Source: Scenedesmus sp. ARA3 (taxonomy: Eukaryota > Chlorophyta > Chlorophyceae > Sphaeropleales > Scenedesmaceae). Taken from it: 64,000 nucleotides of DNA. Shown here in pieces: positions 36,749-47,336 of the stretch. The DNA lies in NCBI GenBank assembly GCA_004335835.1, contig RWJK01001083.1, forward strand, positions 8,483 to 72,482, in the 5' to 3' direction. The notes beneath the pieces were generated by a model. The model was not told the DNA's origin. It saw only the letters and a program-made list of their open reading frames with translations, and made no database searches. Within the stretch, counting starts at the first letter, position 1. Each line of letters opens with the position of its first letter. A program made the position numbers and the translations under genes.

Positions 36749-39400
36749 GAAGCTGCCCGGTCAGCATGCTGGCCGAGGTGCCACTCCCCGCCAAAAATGG
36801 GCGCACACTAATCTGGAAAAAGTCTGCAAACTTGCAAGGCGGACTTGCTGTACAGTGACCCGAAGCTGATGCTCTGATTGACAGGCAGAAAGACGGACAG
36901 TCAGGCGGCCAAAAACCCCATCAGGTTTTCGGCCGTCTGACTGGCCGCCTTTCTGCCTGTCAATCAGAGCATCAGCTTGAGGTCACTGCACAGCAGGTCA
37001 GCCTTGCAAGTTTTTTGATTTGAGTTGGTATGTCATCCCATATACCATGACTAACATACCGATATAAAGATTTAAATGACGCTCCCTCACCAGCCGCTCC
37101 TCCTTGTAGCCGGCTGGCTCCGTTGCTGCTCCACTCTTTGAGGGCTCCTTTGCACCCAGCGCACCACAGCCAACACCACACGCAATGAAAGCAGTACCCC
37201 AACAGAACACAGCCTCCCTCACCAGCCTCTCCTCCTTGTAGCCGGCTGGCTCTGTTGCTGCACCGCTCTTGGAGGGCTCCTTTGCGCCCAGGCCATCCAC
37301 GCAGGGGATGTCTGTGATGAGCACGCTGTGGCTGGTGCCACCACGCGGCAGCGTAGACATGAAGCGCGCACGCAGGCGGCTCACATCGTTGGAGAAGCCC
37401 ACCAGCAGCTGCAAAACAACAGAGCGCAAGCAATGAGAGAGGAAAGTTACATATGGGTCCTGGCACCAACCAGATGAGAAGGTAGGATGCAGGGACATGC
37501 GCTCCACGGCGGTTCAACGCACTGACTTAAAAGGACAAGTGCAAGCACACTGGCTGCAGGTAGCACGCATGAAAACGGCGGGTGCAACCATGCAGCTGTG
37601 CTACTGAGCAAGAGCGCGGCAAGGGAGCCTACCAGCAGCCAACATCTGCCACAGTCCTTCTGCACACAGCCAGGGACCGGCTGGCAACTGCTGCTGCAGC
37701 GCTGTGGCCTCAGTCGACCCACACTACCACACACATGCTTACATCTGCGCAGCTGCACCACATCCCACAGCTGCTGTTCGTATGATTTGACAATGTTTTG
37801 GTTTACATTCTGCCTGTGCGCTCTCACCCCCAGGGCCACCAGTGACACCACATATGCGGAGATGAGGTGTGCCCACATGCGGGGGCTGCCCTGCGGCACA
37901 TTGCTGGTGCTGAGCAAGTCCAGGTCGCTTGTGGCAGGGGTGGGCGGCAGCCTGGCCTGCAGGATAGTGTGCAAGAAGTGCAAATGCAAGGAACGGACTG
38001 AGAAGTGACCATGTGTGTAGGAGCAGGATTGCTAAAATTCTGCGGGCGCGCCTGCAGGACAGTGTTCAGGGGATGACCGGCTAACTTGACCCCACTTCCA
38101 CAACATGCTTGCAGGAGCTGGCGACAACAATGACAGAGTGTGCAAGATTGATTGATGCGCTGTGGGGGTACCTGGCTGCTGCATGCTGCCCAGGTTGCGC
38201 TCCTGTTGCAATTGATTAAGTCGGCCCCAGATATGTGATAATAGCGCTGGCCGCTGCTGCTGCTGCTGCTGCTGCTGACTCATCCTGCTTACCAGGAAGC
38301 CTGCAGTGCCGTTGATGGGCATCAGCAGCGCACAGCACCAGAAGGTGCAGAACGCAAACAGCACCCAGCCTGCAGGGCGCAGTCAGGCAACAGAACAGCA
38401 CACACGCAAGGCAGTCAGGGCACTGCAGATGCTGCTGTGTGTGCATCCAGCATGCCAGCTGCCCAACAGCATGACAGCACAGTCTTACAGCCAATTGATT
38501 TTTGCACGATGCTTGCAACATGCGGAAAGAGATGTATTAAACACGATGCATATGAGATATCACACAATGCGCATGAATATATTTTCATGCAAGACACTAA
38601 CGCACTCTGCTGCTGTTTTGGGCATAGTATGCTTGCAGGAGATGCACTGCCCCTCTTGCAGGACAAACAGAGGCACCTGAGTGATGGCAAGTGCAACACA
38701 AGCAAATGCTTCTGCCATCCATTGCTTCCAAATGTCAGCATACTGGGCAAACCAACGGCATAATACATACCATAACTTCCGTGTCCTGCAAGCCCTCATG
38801 ACACCCACAACAGCCACATGCTGTACAGAACTGCACGCAACAACACAGACATGCAGACATGCAGATGTGGCCATCACTCACTGCTCACCGTATGACAGCA
38901 GGCGCACCATGACCACCACGTCCATGCCTGCAGTCCGCAGCATCTCGCCCTCATCATAGAACAGTGTGGGCGCGATCCACGAGAACAGCCCATTCGGAAG
39001 CTTCTTGGGCTTGGGCCTGACATCAGGGTCAAACCTGTGATGACAGAGATGGTTGACCGTGCAGTATGAATAGTGTGAAAGATGTTAGGGTCAATGTCCT
39101 TGCCTGCATCAGTCATGTTGCGCATCAACTGCGCAAGCAGCAGCTGCTGGAGGTGGCTGTTGTATTTGCTGCTGCTGCGCGGCGGTTGCTGTTGCGACTT
39201 GCACACAAGCAAGCATGCATACACAGAGCGTGATGGGCCACGCATGCATGCATGGAGCATGCGCAAGCTCACCTCTTTGGCGCATAGAACTTGCGCGTGA
39301 AGGGCTTGATCCTCAGAATGCTGAAGATGATGAGGAAAGCGCAGCACACTCCACCGTTGATGCCCAGTGCTGTGGCAAGCGACACGCCCGTCACTGCCAT
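31277..39400 (-). CDS. OSCA: OSCA/CSC1/TMEM63 mechanosensitive cation channel
   Basis: Fourteen exons join in phase: 39400-39273, 39034-38889, 38369-38293, 37956-37828, 37408-37223, 36711-36592, 35927-35736, 35239-35055, 34812-34508, 34107-34006, 33444-33248, 32656-32354, 32058-31852 and 31462-31277; 820 residues. The N-terminal membrane helix ends in ILRIKPFTRKFYAPKRFDP, followed by DLDLLSTSNVPQGSPRMW, a cytosolic domain with LPAAFVTFK, and DSEEIIWGNLSMRYK. The channel core follows: KIFLILVPPILKAMARFEG, ADEPTKRVPELLGVGAAQTS and FAFAALIIPLIVFTAVVHSN, then an acidic tail. Members are osmo- or stretch-gated Ca2+-permeable channels of the plasma membrane or endomembranes. Most introns contain partial copies of an adjacent exon edge. 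Confidence 0.95.
32236..32290 (-). repeat. Echo of OSCA exon 12 (donor side)
   Basis: Copy of YQAAGRMWMN with GTGAGTGC donor, in intron 12. One synonymous and two amino-acid changes. Confidence 0.87.
32685..32895 (-). repeat. Echoes of OSCA exon 12 (acceptor side)
   Basis: At about 32690-32770 the first 69 bases of exon 12 are repeated with their TGCAG acceptor; only two differences, both synonymous. A third, decayed copy starts at about 32890. Confidence 0.92.
32995..33140 (-). repeat. Echoes of OSCA exon 11 (donor side)
   Basis: Copy of the last about 80 bases of exon 11 (EPTKRVPELLGVGAAQTS onward) with GTGAGTGG donor; three synonymous changes and one Ile/Asn. A shorter nested copy follows at about 33085-33140. 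Confidence 0.9.
33515..33585 (-). repeat. Echo of OSCA exon 11 (acceptor side)
   Basis: Copy of the exon-11 start with CTGCAG acceptor, upstream in intron 10; about three synonymous and three amino-acid changes. Confidence 0.85.
33745..33905 (-). repeat. Two echoes of OSCA exon 10 (donor side)
   Basis: The segment GKVSLSEVDFSVG with GTGAGT donor is repeated at about 33750-33800 (identical within that part) and 33860-33905 (one-base deletion). Confidence 0.9.
34355..34400 (-). repeat. Echo of OSCA exon 9 (donor side)
   Basis: Copy of QVLQGILPG with GTGAGG donor in intron 9; a synonymous CCA/CCC change. Confidence 0.87.
34925..34975 (-). repeat. Echo of OSCA exon 8 (donor side)
   Basis: Copy of the exon-8 end with the same GTGAGTGGC donor; small indels break the frame. 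Confidence 0.82.
35460..35690 (-). repeat. Two echoes of OSCA exon 7 (donor side)
   Basis: Copies of GKLRRGKEIKKRKE and its donor at about 35610-35680 and, shorter, at 35465-35510. Confidence 0.9.
36320..36515 (-). repeat. Two echoes of OSCA exon 6 (donor side)
   Basis: Copies of QLRSGNAE with GTGAGC donor at about 36465-36505 and 36325-36360; they diverge with distance from the exon. Confidence 0.83.
36712..36747. repeat. CAG tract at the OSCA exon 6 acceptor
   Basis: About 11-12 CAG units, read as CTG in the gene, forming the tract and AG of the exon-6 3' splice site. Confidence 0.93.
36830..37011. repeat. Long near-perfect inverted repeat (hairpin) in OSCA intron 5
   Basis: Arms 36830-36917 and 36924-37011 (88 bases each) are reverse complements with about nine mismatches; the loop is about six bases. 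An RNA from either strand would fold into one long hairpin. It could be a foldback transposon remnant (MITE) or a small-RNA precursor. I see no coding content and no clear target-site duplication. Confidence 0.93.
37078..37165 (-). repeat. Echo of OSCA exon 5 (donor side)
   Basis: About 70 bases of the exon-5 end (GAKEPSKSGAATEPAGYK onward) with GTGAGGGA donor, in intron 5. All six differences from the exon in the aligned coding part are synonymous. Confidence 0.94.
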
Positions 39401-41138
39401 GGCTGCTGGTCAAGCCTCCCTAGCTTTGGCTGTTGCGCAGCTGCAATCAAAGAAGGAAAGAAAGACGGAAGGCTGCTCGTCGTCAGCAGTCCTGGTCGGG
39501 GGTGAGGAGCAGCAGCAGCATCTCTGGTAGCAGCAGACATGGCAAGACTTTGACACCTTATCTGCGGTTAACACAGCACGCATTCTTCTTCTTACAGTAC
39601 GTTAGATGAACTAGTGCTGAGACTTACCGCTGAGGCGTACAGAAAGGGAGCGTGAACGGCCTTGTTGTGGACTCGACAGTATGGTTGCACACGACCAGAG
39701 CACCAAGCTATCTCCTGGTTGTGTCTGACTCCCTTACAAGTTATAGCGTATCAAAAGGCGAGGCACGCTTGCACGTATGCGGGCAACCCGAAAAAGCCAG
39801 GCTGGCCAGCAGAGCTGCCGTGTCACGGTGATGGTCTCCTGGCACCTCGACACTGCAACATGCAGCCACAGAATCAACAAGCGCACCCAACGGCCGGGAA
39901 ACCTGCCCCAGCTGCACCCGAAACACGGGATGGGCACAGCCCCTGCAGCCCCAGTCAGGGTTGAGTCACGCCTGCTGCCGACGAAGAGCGAACCAAGGCG
40001 TCGAAGGACAAACGGCTGGTTTGTCAATATTCTGTAGTCTAAACTTGCAATTTTGCCGCTGCTCGGAGGCAGAGAGCAGCCGTGTGAGCAGTACATCTTG
40101 CTGCCTGCCTGGGCCCTCAAGCTGTCATGATGACACTTCTGCTCGTGCACGAGCAGACATGCTGAATGCATGTTTACTTAATCAACAGTCTCACACAGCC
40201 AAACTGAGTGACTGGCGGCACCAGTGTTGACTTGGCTACGTGCTCTGGCAGAGCTGCTTGCAAATCGCAGCAGCTGCAGCATGCGGGCAAGAAGCTGCAG
40301 GAGCAGCCACAGCTCGATTTCAGCCTGCAGACGGATGCATGAATTGCAGCTCAACACAATGACGGGAGCTGATCCAAGCCTTCGCTGGTACATGCAATCC
40401 GCCCTGCGATGATGTCCCAGCCCTGTTTTCAGACAGGCCTTCTGGTCTCTGGAGCGCCTGCTGTCCAGGAGCACAACAATGACAATGCAGAGGGCTGTGT
40501 CTGAAACAGAGAAGCTGTAACTGGGATGGGAGTCTGCTACCATTGCAGCACCCATCGTTGCAGGGTCTGCTTCCCGCTAGCAGAAGTTATGCGCTGCCAC
40601 ACCAGCAGCTACGCCATATTGACTACGTGCACGGCTTTCATTATTGAAGGCAGACAGACACCTGGAAGACTGAGTAGCACGAACAACAGGCGGCTGCGTT
40701 GTAAAGGGTAACTGCTGGGATGCCGACAGGTTCAACAGCCGATCAACCGGCATGCACAGTCATACTCTGTGGCACGCTTGGTGTGCTGATGACAGCTGAG
40801 ACACGACTAAACTGCCACCAGCTGCCCTCATTATAGCCACTTGGAGTGATGCACTTCAAGTGCTCTTCAATGAAGAGCAGCAGCAGAGCCGTCATATGTC
40901 AAACAGGGTCCAGCAGTGAGGATGACATGGCTCTGCTGTGACGTTGCCCAGGCTTGATCCCAAGTGTGAGGAACTGTTTTGATCTGCTCTAAAATCAACG
41001 ATTGAACATACCTGCACTAGCGAAGCTGCTGCTGCTCTTGCTGCTGCCTGCACTTTTGCATCGATCCGTACGCCTGGACGCCCCGGCCGCTCCTTTAAAC
41101 ATCTAATATCGTTTTAGTTTTAAGAAAAAGTAGTCAAG
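39401..41138. promoter_or_regulatory. Divergent intergenic region, OSCA (-) and SmE (+)
   Basis: About 1.7 kb between diverging start codons; both promoters must be here. I see no gene: ORFs such as minus 40178-40555 lack motifs. No clear TATA box. Confidence 0.45.
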
Positions 41139-41898
41139 ATGGCGACCCGCGTCCAGAAGATTATGACCCAGGTGTGCTGCAGCAGCAGTAGCAGCAGGGA
41201 CTCCCTCTGAGCATCACAGCATTGAATAGCAACATGCAATGATTAGCACACCTGCTCTGCTGGCTCAAGCTTGTTGGGTGTCACTCTGCAACCGTCTGCC
41301 AGAGACCAGCAGCAGCAACCTGGCAGCTTTGCTCAAGCAGCATCTGCTGCGACCTGCCAGTGCTGCTGCAATGCTTGCTGCTAGCTTAATGCGCAGAAGC
41401 AGCAGCATGTTGCAGACTTCACTGCTGCTTTTCAAGCAGCATGTAGTCTTTGGCAATCATCGGGCTTCTGCAGCTTGCTGCATGCATTCTGCGCGTTCAG
41501 TCTGCCAGCTGCACCTGCTCCTGCACCCAGCCTTCCCTGCCGCCACTCATGTGCCCATCAACACCTCTTCCCGCACCCTCTTCAGACCAGCTCTCACCTA
41601 CCACCTTCCATTCCCTCACCCCTGCTGCTCGCTTCTTCACCCCTGCTTCTTTGTCACCCCGCAGCCGATCAACCTGATCTTCAGGTTCCTGCAAAGCAAG
41701 CAGCGCATCCTGGTGTGGCTCTACGAGCAGCCCGACTCGCGCATCGAGGGACGCATCATCGGCTTTGATGAGTACATGAACCTGGTGCTGGACGATGCCG
41801 AGGAGGTGTCTGTGAAGCGCAAGACGCGCAAGCCGCTGGGGCGCATCCTGCTCAAGGGAGACAACATCACGCTGATGCAGACAGTGAAGCAGCAGTAG
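41139..41898 (+). CDS. SNRPE: Small nuclear ribonucleoprotein E (SmE)
   Basis: Two exons: 41139-41171 ([11 protein letters not shown]) and 41665-41898; 88 residues, the usual length. SmE is one of seven Sm proteins that form the ring around U1, U2, U4 and U5 snRNA. The Sm1 motif is seen in [21 protein letters not shown] and the Sm2 motif in [15 protein letters not shown]. The intron is GT-AG, 493 bases. The reading frame stays open through part of the intron, so a naive ORF call would start too early at 41239; conservation of [11 protein letters not shown] before PINLIF fixes the true start. Confidence 0.97.
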
Positions 41899-43216
41899 CG
41901 GCAGCATTGTGGCAGCATACAGCGGTGTGTACGGCCAGCGCAGCCATGTATGCAGCTGTGACAGCCTTGGGGGCGGGTAGGGTGGGGAGTGGGGGTTGAT
42001 GTTGCTGCTGCAGCAGTGTAAGCGGAAGGCGGCGGCGGGCGAGCTGCAGCGGGGGATGCTGCTGCTGCTGCAGTTCGCAGCGCACCCAGCAGCAGCTGCT
42101 GCTTGGCGTGGTGGCAGAGCTGTGTTTGCTGGTTGATGTCGGGCAGCCGCAGTAGCTGATGGGCGCAGCAGCCGGGGTTGTGCTGCTGCAGGCGTGTTGA
42201 GGGAATCAGGGCTACTTGGGGCGGGGTGTTGTTGTGGCAAGGGGTGGTTGGGCTTGCATGTACTCTTGATGTTGGGATGGCTGGGTCGGGCTGGGCAGTT
42301 AGTGCCACTAGCCACTATCTAGTAGTTAGGTTCAGGTCCGGATGCGTTGGTTGCGCGTCTGCGCTTGCGTGCCACTACACAGGATGTGCATGGCGCTAGA
42401 CTGGCAGCAGCAGCGGAGCCAGCAGCTGCAGCTGCGGATGGCTGCAGCAGCAGGTTGCAGGCTGGCATGTGGGTGAGCATGGTGCCTACAATGGCAGGTG
42501 GCTGTTCAACACCTGTTGTTACCTGGTTTCAGTGGTTGCTGCTGCTTGTTATGCCATTCTGCCAAGATCCTTGCACCTTGTGTGAGAAATGCTGGATTTG
42601 TGCTTGCAATCAGTGCTGTGTGGTAGCAGGGTAGCGCAGGCGAGGCCTGCTCAGATTGTGCTGTGCATGATCACAGCATGATGGTACAGCTGCTGGTGCT
42701 TGCTCAGCAGCTGTTCATGCTGCTGTTTGTTCGCACACTGGAAATCAACGCGTTCCTTGTTGCTGTTCATTGTGACTCGGAGCGCTTTGTCTACCATAGG
42801 CAAAGTCCTGGATCAGGTGTTCTGTCTGCAAAGGCATTGATAGCACATGGCCTGCAGTGCAACTGGTGCTGCTGTTGCCGGTGGTTGTCACTGTAGTCGT
42901 TGCTGCTTGTAGGCACTTTTGGCTCGTGATTCGGCTTGAGGGGCTTTCACACCACGCAGTTCTGACAGCAGCACATGTGACACAGTTTGTCACTGTTCAG
43001 CAGGGTTGGTGTCGGTGTGAATGAGAGGGTGTGTAGGTGTGCCGGACTGTCTGTGCGCAGCTGTGTAACAAAAACAATTGCATGTTGGTTGAAGATTAGC
43101 AGTCAAGTACCACTGCGGTGATGTCGAACTATGCAATTGCCACGGTTTGTGAACGTCTCGCCTGTACAGCGTAGATAGCTGCTTCCGCAATAGATCCCGG
43201 GAGATTCCTTCATTCA
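41899..43216. other. Intergenic, SmE 3' side and HDHD2-like promoter side
   Basis: No supported gene in about 1.3 kb. A TGTAA poly(A) signal for SmE is at 42017-42021. Confidence 0.55.
42017..42021 (+). terminator. TGTAA poly(A) signal of SmE
   Basis: TGTAA about 120 bases past the SmE stop codon. Confidence 0.6.
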
Positions 43217-44589
43217 ATGGTCGTTCTATCGCTGCTACAAATCCATCCTTACACCTGCTGTGCTGGGAGCATCAAGCAGCAGCACCCTAACGCCCCCCAC
43301 AGGCTGGGGAGGTGTCTTCGCGCCCAATTAGTCGACAGCCAGCAGCTAGCACCTTCTACAGCTTCATCAAGCAGCAGCTATGACTCTGAGCCGGTGGCAG
43401 GAGTGTTGCTGGACATAGATGGTGGGTTGCACAGGACAGGCTCTACAGGCTCGGCCTTGCACCCTGCGCACAAGCACCACCAATTGACTGCTAGTGCAGC
43501 ACTTGGTCCCATCAGTTTACTGTTGACCAAGCAATTGGACGGGATTGAGCAGCAGCACACTTTTGTAGCAGGTGTGCACTACACCATCATGGTGCCATGA
43601 TGGCATGTCCGTTGCTCAGCACCGCACCATGTGACCTGGCACCTGACACCTGCAGGTGTGGTGTGCTGCGGCAACAAGTGCGGCAACCAGGTGCGGTTCA
43701 ATAGCGTCGAAACGCATTTGGTCGCTTCTGACAGTCTCCAACAGATTCCTGTGCTTAAAGCAATGTGTGCCGGCAGGTAGTGCAGTGGTGCATAAAGAAC
43801 CTGGCCTAGCAGCCTGTCAGGAGACTCAGCGGTGTCGCAAAACGTTGTACTTGCAAATCACCATTTTCTGGTTATTGTGCAACGATAATTTTCCTCTGAC
43901 AAACTGTAGACGCGTCCTGTCTTCTTCTTATGTGAGCGCAGGCCATCCCTGGGGCTGCTGATGTCATCAAGCACTTGAAGGCAGCAGGCGTGCCATACAA
44001 GTTTGTGACCAACACCACCACAGACAAGCGCGCAGGTACACACACCGCTGCACTAAAGTTATGCTCGCAAGCTCCCTGAGCGTGTGGTTTGCTGCTCGTG
44101 CGCTGCAGTCGGGGCTAGGGTTAGGTGCTGTTGAGCAGTTTGCAGCAATGCCGATGCCACTGAATATGCAGCTGCTACAGCACACGCGTGCTCTACATAC
44201 TCTGCGACTCCTCACAACTAAGCAGACCCACGCCGACTGTGGTCATGTGTCATGCGCTGCTCGTGCGTTCCTTGCAGGCGTAGCTGCGCGGCTGGCTGCC
44301 TCAGGCATCCCCTGCAGCGCAGAGGACATCCTCAACCCTGCAGTGTGTGCAGCTATGTACATAAAGGAGCACAACCTGGGTAAGGGTCGTTTCAAACAGA
44401 GAGATGGAGTCGCTGCAGCTGCGGCAGTGTTGACACTTCACATCGTGGCTGGCTCCAGCACTGAGTATACGCTGCTGCTGGTTGCTTTGTTGAAGCGCCA
44501 GCAACGTCAAACGCAGCTATCACTAATTCCCTGTAGGCCCTGTGGCGCTGTTGGTGGATCTCATGTTGCTGCCACACTGGGACGGATGG

Positions 44590-44627
<38 letters not shown>

Positions 44628-45274
44628 CTGCTGTGCTGCAGGGCCTGTGGCGCTGTTTGTGGCTCCTGCGCTGCTGCCGGACTTTGAGGGCTGCCCGCTG
44701 CTGCCTGATGGTGCGGAGTCTGGCGCTGCTGCTGTTGTAATAGGCGACATGGGCGCTGACTGGTGAGTAGGATATGCAAGCAGCAGGTCGCAACATAGTT
44801 CTGCTCTGGGATTGCTGCCCGTCAAATGAGGATCAGCGCTGCGGCAAGTGATTGCATTGCACAGCAGCAGACATGCTGTGCAGCTTCAGCGGTGTTGGTA
44901 TCAAGCATGTGTGCCTGTGCGCTGTTGCTAGTCACAGAGTACAACCGGGCGCTGCTAATAGTGGTTGCGCAAGTGTGTGTCACTGGTTGCTGCTGCAGGA
45001 GCTATGAGACGCTCAACCGGGCCTTCCGCCTGATGATGCAGCAGCCGACACCGCAGCTGCTGTCGCTGGGCAAGTCACGGTGAGCCTGCCGCCCTGCTTA
45101 TGCTGTGTAAGTTCACAAACCTTGTTAGATTTTGTGACTCTCCAGGTCATGGCTGTTGTTGTGTTGGTGTTGATGCCTGCATGCCTGCATGCCTGCATGC
45201 CTGCATGCCTGCATGCTAACTCACCTGCCCGCCTGCGTGCCTGCCTACCAACCTGCTTACCTGCCTGATGCTCA

Positions 45275-45306
<32 letters not shown>

Positions 45307-45704
45307 CCAACCAAACCTGATCACATGCCTGCCAACCAAACCTGCTGAACTGCCTGCCTGCCCTCAGGTACTACATGGCCCCAGACGGCCTCTCACTCGA
45401 TGTCGGACCCTTCACCAGCGCACTTGAATACGCCACCGGCACCTCAGCAGTAGTACTCGGCAAGCCTGCCTCGTCTGTTTTCCACTTGGCAGCGCAATCC
45501 CTGGGCCTAAAACCTGAGCAGGTGGTTATGGTGGGTGATGATGTGGTAGGAGATGTTGGGGGTGCACAGGATGCTGGCTGCAGGGGCATTCTAGTGAGGA
45601 CCGGGAAGTACAGGGCTGGGGATGAGGCTGGGGCTGTTGCACCTGCGGCGGTGCTGACGTCTGTTGCGCTGCTGCCAGAATGGCTGGCACAGCAGGAGCA
45701 GTAA
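43217..45704 (+). CDS. HDHD2: HAD-superfamily phosphatase, HDHD2/LHPP-like
   Basis: Seven exons join in phase: 43217-43421, 43656-43690 (35 bases), 43942-44035, 44278-44379, 44642-44762, 44999-45079 and 45368-45704; 324 residues. HAD motif I is LLDIDG, motif II VTNTT, the motif III lysine lies in VVLGKPASS, and motif IV is GDDVVGDVGGAQ. The cap region carries AFRLMMQQPTPQLLSLGK and RYYMAPDGLSLDVGPF, which match HDHD2/LHPP rather than other HADs. About 60 residues precede motif I and may be an organelle transit peptide. The microexon reading (VVCCGNKCGNQ) is the least certain part. The end of the last exon is repeated several times in the 3' flank. Confidence 0.9.
44526..44592 (+). repeat. Echo of HDHD2-like exon 5 (acceptor side)
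   Basis: Diverged copy of the exon-5 start (PVALLVD, against PVALFVA) with a CTGTAG acceptor, about 107 bases upstream of the real one; most differences change amino acids. Confidence 0.83.
44593..44627. repeat. CTG tract before HDHD2-like exon 5
   Basis: About 11 CTG units directly upstream of the exon-5 acceptor. Confidence 0.93.
45174..45309. repeat. TGCCTGCA and CTGC microsatellites in intron 6
   Basis: An 8-base unit TGCCTGCA repeats about five times (45174-45216). A tetranucleotide CTGC run follows (about 45279-45309). Both lie in intron 6 of the HDHD2-like gene. Confidence 0.92.
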
Positions 45705-46340
45705 TGGAAAGTGGGCATTGGAGAGGAAAGGGGAGTATAGGGCTGAGGACGGAGCTCTTGCTGTTGCTCCTGCGGCGGTGCTGACATCTGTTGCGCTGCT
45801 GCCGGAGTGGCTGGCGCAGCAGGGGCAGTAATTGAAATTGTGTTTTGGAGAGGAAAGGGGAGTACAGGGCTGGGGTTGAGGCTGGTGCAGTTGCGCCTGC
45901 GGCAGTGCTGACGTCGGTTGCGCTGCTGCCGGAGTGGCTGGCACAGCAGGAGCAGTAATGGAATGTGCAGTTTTGCAGAGGGAAGGGGAGTACAGGGCTG
46001 GAGACGGAGCTCTTGCTGTTGCACCTGCGGCAGTGCTGACGTCTGTTGCGCTGCTGCCGGAGTGGCTAACGCAGCAGGAGCAGTAATGGGAAGTGAAGCT
46101 TGAAGAGGACCAGGAAGTATAGGGCTGGGGATGAGGCTGGTCCAGTTGCTCTGCGGCGGTGCTGACGTCTGTTGCACTGCTGCCAGCCAGTGGCACAGCA
46201 GGAGCAGCAATGGGAAGTACAGTTCTGCAGAGGAAAGGGGCGTGCAGGGCTGGGGACGAAGCTCTTGCAGTTGCACCTGCGGCGGTGCGGACGTTGGTTA
46301 CGCGGCTCCCGGAGTGGCTGGCACAGCAGGAGCAGCAGCG
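45705..46340 (+). repeat. 3'-flank satellite of the HDHD2-like C-terminal codons
   Basis: About five tandem units of roughly 125 bases, starting near 45730, 45855, 45980, 46105 and 46230. Each copies the last about 100 bases of the coding sequence (AGDEAGAVAPAAVLTSVALL and PEWLAQQEQ). The first few units keep the TAA; later ones drift. Third-position changes dominate in the units I aligned. Confidence 0.92.
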
Positions 46341-47336
46341 ATATGTGAGAGGAGGAGGTACAGCGGAGTTCATTGCCGGATCTATGACAGTTGCTGAGTC
46401 CAGGAACATCGTGCAGGAACACGTGAGAAATCTGTGCAGCCAGCGTGCTTGGGAAGTGTGCAGTGTGTAGCAGGGGACCGTGAATTGGGTTTTGCATGAC
46501 CTGCATTGGGTGAGGCAGCTCCAGCACTGTCTGATAACTTCAATATTCCTTGCTGGTCTGCCATACGACTTGGCGGAAGCATTGATTTGCTTGCTCGACA
46601 CCTTGTAGGTGCTGCGTTGGGCAGCAATAAAAGGGAGTCTCAAGCTGCATGCCGTGATCACAGCACATGCAATTGTTTGCTGCTGCATGTGGTGCCACTG
46701 ACGTGCACACAATTGCTGCTTGTATGCAGAGGTGATCTTGATGCTTGGTCACCCGAGCTTCTGGCAACTCGTCTGATCTGCATGTGCGTGTGGTATGTGC
46801 ACGTCTGCAGATACTATCTGCACATACGTAGTATGTATGTATGGGTCCTTGCCTGCTGGTGACGATCGCATTTTTTGCAGTACATGCAGGCTTGCGAGCT
46901 GCTGTACATTCGATGCTGGCACGGTGTAACAAGGCCAGGGGCAGGTCTTAATGGGAAGGCATGCAGCAGTGTTACAACGTTTTCCATATTGTTAAACAAT
47001 GTTTCCAGGCGCCATAGCTGGTCTGGACAACACACTGAGTGAGCGTTGCTATGGCTTAAATGGTAACATGATGATGATGATGATGACACTGAGTGAGCGA
47101 GCGCTCAATTGACACTTGCAAGGTCAGGATGTATCTGTTGTTACGAAAACAGATTATGCTCCACTGTCCCTACCAATTGCGGCACTAGCTGCTGCTGCTG
47201 ATGGAGTGATGTATGCGATGGGTATGTATGCAATCAAACCGAATCAACCAAGAAACATACTCCAAAGAGGACATGTCACACGTGGGCTACTCCTGCCGCA
47301 GCAGCTGGTGTGACAGCCTGTTGCAACAATTGTCTT
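46341..47336. other. Convergent intergenic region
   Basis: Between converging HDHD2-like (+) and methyltransferase (-) genes. TGTAA (+) is at 46925-46929 and TTACA (-) at 46972-46976, so the two transcripts may end close together. A GATGAT triplet run sits near 47066-47087. Confidence 0.5.

Noticed and set aside
40178..40555. 125-residue minus-strand ORF between OSCA and SmE
   Set aside because: No recognisable domain or splice partners; composition like random intergenic DNA.
41239..41664. Open reading frame upstream of SmE exon 2
   Set aside because: It is intron; SmE starts with [11 protein letters not shown] at 41139 and the spliced protein matches the family from end to end.
45730..46340. 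CRISPR-like array
   Set aside because: The repeats are about 125 bases without spacers and are copies of the neighbouring coding end in a eukaryotic gene.
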